64,000 bases of DNA from Mesorhabditis belari. Its lineage: Eukaryota > Nematoda > Chromadorea > Rhabditida > Rhabditidae. This document shows positions 57,693 to 64,000 of this stretch, one piece after another. Location of the stretch: positions 62,001 through 126,000 of the forward strand of contig CAUEEP010000466.1 in NCBI GenBank assembly GCA_958450365.1. The letters run 5' to 3'. The notes beneath the pieces were generated by a model, which did no database searches, had not been told where the DNA came from, and saw nothing but the letters and a program-made list of their open reading frames with translations. Each line of letters starts with the position of its first letter. Position 1 is the stretch's first letter. The position numbers and the translations under genes were made by a program.

Positions 57693-60600
57693 CTATTCCG
57701 GCACAATCGTATAATTTAATCCAAATGCCTTCAAATTGAACTTGTTGGGAATGTTCTCCATAGTCGCATTATCTATCGGCTTAATTGAGTTGTCGTATTG
57801 CTTTTTGCCGAGGATATTTTCCGTTGCCAGATGTTGCGTCACCTAAAATTAGACGTTGTGTGCTACAATTTTACGACATTACAATTTGATGTTTCGCTTC
57901 CAAGAATTTCAGGAGCCCATGAGACCTCGTTTCTGGAATTCGGCCAGCAGGATCAACGAACTTGTCTAAAAGATTTTTTGTTTAAAGCAAGAAGCAACAA
58001 ACTTGAAATGTAGATGATCATGATCGTAGCTCTTGCACCGAGGATTTTGCGTTGATTCTTTGCCTGAATAATAGATGATTAAGCCACTACTTTCAATTAA
58101 GACGACCTTGGCAAATAGATTTCCAGTTCGAACTTCATCGTCAAGATTTGTTGGCGCATTTTCGACTTCAAGTGAGCGAATTGTTATTCCTTTGCGGTCC
58201 GTTTCGATCTTGAAACGCTCGGCAAACGCTTGAATTTGTGGTAGAACTTGTGGGTTTTCATTCCATGCAATGTAACTAAAATGCAAAGATACACTTGTGC
58301 AAATGCAGAGCGAAAAGCGGTTTTTGATTGTAACTTAACGTACAGCTTGTCCACAACAGCGCCCTCAGTGTAAGTTTCTTTTCCTTGTTTCCAGCCAGCT
58401 TTCTTTAAATCTGTAGGCACAGATCTCGATTCGCCCGATTGAACTTTCGGAGCAGGTCGACGGAAGCCAGTAACTTGGAAAGGCTTTGAATCAACAGAGA
58501 TGCCAAATCTTAAAAGGTAACTTTAGACAACCTAAATATTTGATGGAACCTACCCAGCCATAATTGGAGAGTTCCTGGAAAGATCAAGCTCGTCGAGATG
58601 GTTTTTGATCAGATTCCAACGATCATCGGGTTTTCTGGCCTTCTCTGGATTGCAGAGGAACTTCGTCAATGGGACACGCTGATTTGGTGCGACTCGTAGG
58701 ACTTCAATCGGGAAGAATGAATCCTTGCCTCTTCCTTTTCCGCGTTGAACCACCACAGGCCACCTGGGAAACCTAAAGACAAACATTTTTGAAGCATAAA
58801 TAAAGCTTACTGAATGTGCATTCCCTGTTTTTCATATTTTTCCATCGATGGAATTAGACGTCTGCCGTGCGGTGACATTGCCTCCTCACAATCAAAAAGC
58901 GTCCTGAAGCTCAGTCGACCACAATCGTCACGATAATCAAGTCCGGCACAAATAAAGCTGTTCTTTGAATTGGCGACCTCCAAACGTAGACCTAGGATTA
59001 CATGATCTAAATAAATAGCGGTAAATATTTACCGCGCAAATAAGTGTTTGTCCTTTTGATTGCAGCCGGATCCCATTGAACTTGATGAACGCCTTCCCAT
59101 CTGTTCAGTTGAGCACTGAAAATCGATATTATTGATCAAGCAAATGTCTCTTACATTGTTTCAACAAGTCCGTTCGCCTTGTAAAAAGTTCCAATCTTCG
59201 CATCCAATACAAGGGCCGCCACCTTCCCTGCCCCATAGAAGACATAACTTCCCCTAAAAAGCGAGTTAAATAAAAATTAGGTTACTGACTATTTGAGGGC
59301 TCCTTCGTTGGTAAGCAATTCATAAAATTGTCGAAGAGGACGGTCACTTTCTCCGTTGGCAATCTTCGCTTCCGCATCTCCAATGGTGAAGTGATGAGCC
59401 GAATCACTAAAATATCGTTTTTGCTTATTAAAAATAAAAACTTTACGTGCAAGGGCGAATGGTGATACGAATTTCCTTTGCTTCTCCTGAAACAAGGATG
59501 GACCTGATGTTTGGATGGAGCTGTGCCACAGGCAGAGTGAGAGTGCCATTATGCTAAATAACAAATCAGAATGTGACGAAAACCATAAACAAACCGGTTT
59601 CAGAGCCATAGCGAGGTCTTTGTTTGAAAAAAGGATAGTAGTTCCATCGAAGACTGTCACACCAGTTTCACTGAGAATACGATAAGCCTCCAAAGCCGCT
59701 TTGAGAGCGGCACGAACTGCTTCCGAACGACGAGTCATCAGCGTACTTAATCAGAAGGCTGGAATCAAAAATAAAAGCACTGCTTACTCATCCTTTGGTC
59801 CTCGATTCATTGAGATCACTCCTCCATTCCTGTTTCTTGTTTCAACGCCCGTCACCAAGTCAGCACTCACGTCGTAGCGGTAGACCTCACGATTTGGATC
59901 GGTACGAATTGGAAAGATGTTTGTTGCAAGCTTCACCTAAACAACAAAGAGAATTGAATGATGTAAACGTTAACTCTCACCACTTCCATTCCAGTTCGGT
60001 TAGCTGGCTCAATCCGTGGATGAATCTTCTCTGCGTACACAATTGGAGCAAATGGGTCGGCAGCTTCGCCTTGCGAGAGCAAATCGAGTTGAGAATTGCT
60101 AGACTTGAACTCAGATTCCGAGACAACACTGAGCACCTCCTCTTCAGTTGTGGAATAAGTCGTTGTTCCGTCGGATGTGCTCGAAACTAAAATAAGAAAA
60201 TTGTATCTGAAAATCACTACGCTTTTTTAACGCTGATTGCTTAGGTGGCTACAATACAATAATCTTAACTACGCAGCTGCTAGCTAAGGAACAAATCCCT
60301 CTGAACAAATCTTATTGAATGATCTGATTTCACTCCTTATTAAACCTAAGCATAAACCTATAGATTATTATGACAAGTTAAACTAAGCAAGACTTAATGC
60401 CTCATACTATTCAAGGATCTAAATCTCTAAAAGTTCACCTAAGCCATACCACTAAGACATTCCATGCGTTCGGCTAGATCCGAATCCGTTGAGAGTGACT
60501 TCGCTCGCTGCAGGTTGGGGATGCTGGCTCTCTCGGATCCGCCGTCATCTTGGTTTCGTTGATGAGCATCATCGTATCGTCCACGGCTTCCTCCCCAACC

Positions 60601-60808
60601 ACCTCGATCTCCTCCCCAGCCTCCTCTCCCTCCGCGAATTCCACGTCCGCCACCTCGTCCACCACACCACCGACCGCCACCTCGTCCACCATCTGGAGTC
60701 GCCTTCTCGGAAGTTGCCTCGTCCACGTCCTCCTCCTTCTCGACCGCCTCTGTCGACTTGGTCCCGGTCGTTTTCGTTTGGTTTTTGGCTACGTTTCCAA
60801 GTGTACAT
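57693..60808 (-). pseudogene. RG-rich nematode Argonaute, copy 2, no PIWI core
   Basis: Start MYTWKRSQKPNEND at 60808, directly after an acceptor-like TTTTTAG. The RG/RGG exon splices (donor at LSG/GTATGG) in frame to STSDGTTTYSTTEEEVLS. Then come the N domain (VKLATNIFPIRTDPNREV, TRRSEAVRAALKAALEAYR, VTVFDGTTILFSNKDL), LTLPVAQLHPN, EIRITIRPCT and PAZ. PAZ lacks the KGIRFIEG part through an in-frame deletion (GAGKVAALVLDAK). It keeps its second half (EEAMSPHGRRLIPSMEKYEK, FPRWPVVVQRGKGRGKDSFF), which copy 1 lost. Linker and MID follow (GITIRSLEVENAP, SGKESTQNPRCKSYDH). The frame ends KAFGLNYTIVPE, before PIWI. A 2-bp loss shifts frame inside the RG exon. Confidence 0.8.
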
Positions 60809-60899
60809 CACTAAAAATACAAGTCAACAAATGGTTTGAACAAACGATAAGGTGCGTGTAAAAAGATAGACAATCAAGGGCCAATAGTCTAGATATTAA

Positions 60900-61609
60900 C
60901 CCATTCGAAACTTCTGCAGCGAATAATCGCTGCAACAAAAACTCAGGAACGGACCGCTGCAGTGCTAATTGAGCTATTTTCATTCAATTAATTGCTTTTT
61001 TTTGCTGTTTTTCAGCATTACATGTATATTCCAATTGTAGCAGATCTACAAATTACGTGGGCAAAAAAGATGTTTCATATTTACCCGGAATCAATGCAGT
61101 CTCTGGTTTTGCATTGAAATGTTCCATAATAGCTCTAATCTTATAAAGCCGATCTCCTGCAGGATCCAGTTCATTATCACAAAAACGCAGGTTGCGAAGA
61201 ATAGATTCAAATTTTGCTCTTGACATAATGGGGACATGTGGGAAAATCCTCCTAATCCAGGCCTGCTACTCCAGTAGTCACGAATCCTCGGTAATTTGAC
61301 GATTCCCATTTGAAGCCAGGAAGAGCTTGAAAGATTTTGCATCGAAATCCTGCCAGTTTGTTTTCCTTTTTCCATGTTTATTAGATTCGCCTACTAAAAT
61401 ATTGTCGTCGATAAAATAAGAACAATAATCGATAGGATCTTGAAAAGTACTGAAGTCAAATCCAAATCGTTCTTCATCAAAAATAAATGGTGTAGGAGAC
61501 TCTCTTACATCTTTCCAACCATAAATAAACTGCTTCGGAGTCAAAAATGTCAAAAAAGGGCTTGGTCCGTAGACGAAAAAAAAGAAAAAACGCTGCGGTT
61601 TCGAATGGG
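60900..61609 (-). mobile_element. piggyBac-type element, internally deleted, TTAA target sites
   Basis: It is flanked by TTAA at 60896-60899 and 61610-61613, with inverted ends CCCATTCGAAAC and GTTTCGAATGGG. On the minus strand the interior encodes piggyBac transposase pieces: TNWQDFDAKSFKLFL, then MGIVKLPRIRDYWSSRPGLG, then MSRAKFESILRNLRFCDNEL and RLYKIRAIMEHFNAKPE, with frameshifts. The DDD catalytic region is absent, so it is non-autonomous. Confidence 0.85.
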
Positions 61610-61644
61610 TTAAACAAAACATGGGGCTCTAGTAGTTGGAGGGT

Positions 61645-61998
61645 CAAATTTTTTTCGCCAAATGAGCTGACTTTTTTGTACCCAGGGTCCTTGACCATGC
61701 TGAATCGATTAGTGATGGTTTCATACAACATTTCGCAACTTTTAATAATGTTTATAACTAATGTACTAAAAACCTAATGCTTATTCTGGAATGAAGTGGC
61801 CAAAAAGTACCCGTTGTCTTAGGCCATATCCTCGTTTTTAACTTGTTGACATGTTGCTATTGTAATTTTCGGTGCTATTTGTTATAAGCGTTGTTAAAAG
61901 TTGAGAAATCTTGTGTGAAACCATCACCAATCAATTCAGCATAGTCAAAAACCTCTGGGTACAAAAAATCAGCTCATTTAGCGAGAAAAAAATTTTGG
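61645..61998. mobile_element. inverted-repeat element, arms about 80 bp
   Basis: The left arm (AAATGAGCTGACTTTTTTGT, then ACCCAGGG, then TGATGGTTTCA) and the right arm (TGAAACCATCACCAATCAAT, then CCTCTGGGTACAAAAAATCA, then GCTCATTT) are inverse complements with scattered mismatches. There is no coding content. It is probably a MITE; the exact ends are uncertain. Confidence 0.6.
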
Positions 61999-61999
61999 T

Positions 62000-62376
62000 A
62001 CTTTGGTGGTTGGGAGGGGCCACTTTTATCCTGGCTTAGTTGGATCTAATGTTTTAAGTGGTTGTATTTAATACCTTTTATCTATTATAGGGTAATCAAA
62101 TATGCTTAATAGATTGGTGACTATTTTAGCAAGCTTTTGGCTTTCTAGCCTAATCTCATGTACTTTAACCACCAAACGCCACCTAAAAAGCTGCTTACAC
62201 TTGAAGATCAAATAAGATCTGGCGATATGAAACTTGAAACGTTGTAAATGCTCTAAAAGTATAAGCATATTTGATTACCCTAGAATGGGTAGATAAAAGG
62301 TATCAAAACAACGACTCAACATTAGATCCAACTAAGCCATGATAAAAGTGGCTTCCACGCATCAAAGTACCAAAAT
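62000..62376. mobile_element. short MITE sharing ends with the 31026 element
   Basis: Inverted arms of about 115 bp. The left starts TTTTGGTACTTTGGTGGTTG and the right ends CATCAAAGTACCAAAA. GGCTTAGTTGGATCTAATGT occurs in one arm and its inverse in the other. Its first 30 bp resemble the ends of the 741-bp element at 31026, so both may use the same transposase. Confidence 0.7.
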
Positions 62377-63025
62377 TTGCCCCCCGCTTTCCCCGCTTGA
62401 AAACAGCCACAAATGACAGCGTCCCGGAGACGAATCGAATTGGGCTCATTTAAGGATCTGTAAAATGGGTTGCGAAACTTTAATCGAAGACTTTTTGGTA
62501 CAGAAATGTCGGCAAGAATTCTGGCTTCAATTCTCTATATAACACTTAGGGTTTTTGAATTGATTGTGGCGCTTGGCAAGTAATCTGCTGAGAAGTGCAC
62601 AAGTAATTTTGCTCAACCCTGTAAATGCAAATCAGAGAGCCAACAACTTGATCTCCATTTTCTTGTGGTCATTGAGAGATCACCTTTCTGTCTTTGACAC
62701 CAAAATCCACCGATCATTGTTCTCTCTCACCCAAGTGGGCAACAGTTCAACTATCACACAATTTTCCCCTTATCAAACATGTGTTCTGTGTGTTTTTCTC
62801 AAAAATTCTGCAAAAATCTTTTAAATTTTATTCACCGTTTATTCACGTGCAGAAAGTGAACGAGAAAAACAACAAAAAGGCATAAAAAAAGTGTATGGAC
62901 TACCCGTCTTTGAAAAGAAAAATAAAAAGGAAATGAGAGAAAAGGCACAAAAAAAATAAATCACACAAATATCACCCCATGTTTGATTGGATATAAATAG
63001 AAAAGTCTTAAGGAAATCCCCAAAA
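62377..63025. other. intergenic, no gene supported
   Basis: A 33-bp stretch (CACCTTTCTGTCTTTGACAC and neighbours, near 62682) matches 51388, where it abuts the Argonaute fragment. Small open frames here lack splice or family support. Confidence 0.4.
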
Positions 63026-63566
63026 TTGAACGCAGTTAGTTTTTTATCGAAGATTCTCTTTCTTAAGTGTTGTTAGACCCAAATCACCCAAAACCAGGTG
63101 CACTAGATACCTTGCGTTTATGAACTCCCCCACTCCCAGAGCTTAAACTTCCAAAAACCAATAGAATCATATAACTGATAAAATGATTCCTCGTATATTG
63201 TTAACTTATTAGAACCCAAAAACCTGTAACTATCTTGTGATCGATTGTCACAATCGGAGTCAGCTCTGGCAGTTATTACCTGGATCCGTAAAACAGCTCA
63301 AAGATAGCTGAAAATAGTTGAAAATAGATTCACTTCCTGTTTTTCCAACTGATGGATTCAGATTACAAATGCCAGATCTTCCTAGAGTTGGACTCAAGCC
63401 ATAGAAAACTCTTTGATACAAAGAATCCCTCAAAAATGATTAAATCCGATCATTTATGTACAAGAGATTGCCAAGAAAACGGCCAAACAGAACAAAAAAA
63501 TCGGCACTTATAAGAATAAGTTACGTTTTGAGTTGATCTCAGTCTTTTTTCTGAATCACCATCCTT

Positions 63567-63999
63567 TTATGGAGGTTGATAGATCCAAAGATCCTCGAAA
63601 GGCCAACAATCGAGATCTCGAGAGAGGAAAAATTCTGAAAAAAGAAACTATTTATATATTAATATACCTTTAGATATAAATAGAGAAATAAGGCACACAT
63701 TTTTTAGAAAACATTTTTAGGAACAAAAGAGGTCTAGAGGTTTGCAAGAAAAAATGATTTATTGTGGAAAAACAACGACTACGCGACACTCCTCTAGCCA
63801 TGCCAGACTATTAAGGCAAATACGGCATTTGAATTTATAACAGGATTTAAATGTGATTTCTATCTTTTGTTATATCTTTCTTATCTTATATTTCTTATCT
63901 TTCTTATCTTTCTTGTCTTTCTTATCTTTCTTATCTTTCCACTCACCTTGTCTCCTCCATTGTCGATTCGGATCTCTCTCCAACATTTCGTACTCGATT
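63567..63999 (-). CDS. small single-pass membrane protein locus, second copy, cut by window end
   Basis: Counterpart of 51973-52915. Exon 2 has the same coding sequence ending at 63567, and an intron with the CTTTCTTAT-type microsatellite lies at about 63860-63945. The first exon is cut at 63999 (the visible part reads KIEYEMLERDPNRQWRRQ). No foldback insert is present here. Confidence 0.4.
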
Positions 64000-64000
64000 T

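Noticed and set aside
61547..61777. Plus-strand 76-codon frame
   Set aside because: It overlaps the piggyBac end and the TTAA site in antisense; no family match or splice sites.
62564..62824. 86-codon frame in the 62-63 kb intergenic region
   Set aside because: No recognisable domain, no second copy, and no acceptor or polyadenylation context.

Overview
Eukaryotic, AT-rich, intron-dense sequence, most likely from a rhabditid nematode. Evidence: very short introns (about 39-70 nt) ending TTTTAG or TTTCAG; acceptor-like sites directly upstream of start codons, as expected for spliced-leader trans-splicing; homologues of the nematode sperm membrane proteins SPE-42/SPE-49 (DC-STAMP region plus C4C4 RING); an RG-rich nematode-type Argonaute; and abundant Tc1/mariner elements. 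No species can be named from sequence alone.

The window is dominated by an amplified gene family, here called family F. A seven-exon model gives a secreted protein of about 330 residues (signal peptide, eight or more cysteines) that I do not recognise. Five copies are open throughout (4.0-7.3 kb minus; 17.9-20.8 kb plus; 28.4-32.1 kb plus; 47.4-50.9 kb plus; 54.1-57.4 kb plus). One more copy (34.4-37.4 kb minus) is open except for a stop at codon 4, and at least five are truncated or frameshifted. Every full copy carries the same two mobile elements: a Merlin DNA transposon in the intron between exons 4 and 5, with an 8-bp target duplication, and a TA-flanked MITE with an internal tRNA-like segment in the next intron. 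Both insertions therefore predate the amplification.

Layout: a block of about 15 kb (roughly 3.6-18.6 kb) is repeated in direct orientation at 34.0-48.1 kb. Its order is F copy (minus), truncated F copy (minus), pogo-like fragment, GGCTGTCC MITE, dead Tc1-like element, patatin/iPLA2-type phospholipase C-terminal pseudogene, SPE-42/49-like gene (minus), F copy (plus). Three plus-strand F copies (17.9, 47.4, 54.1 kb) are followed by minus-strand Argonaute sequence: two long copies (21.3-24.1 and 57.7-60.8 kb) with different internal deletions and no catalytic PIWI core, and one short fragment (51.2 kb). Between the blocks, 24.2-34 kb is a mosaic of MITEs, palindromes, F fragments and a truncated SPE-42/49-like copy fused to an F exon.

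The right end (51.4-64 kb) holds two copies of a small single-pass membrane protein locus (one with a 396-bp foldback element inserted in a microsatellite), a 710-bp piggyBac-type element with TTAA target sites, and two inverted-repeat elements. Overall this looks like a recently and repeatedly duplicated, transposon-rich locus with reproduction-linked gene types. I see no RNA genes of the standard classes, no CRISPR array and no sign of a prokaryotic origin.
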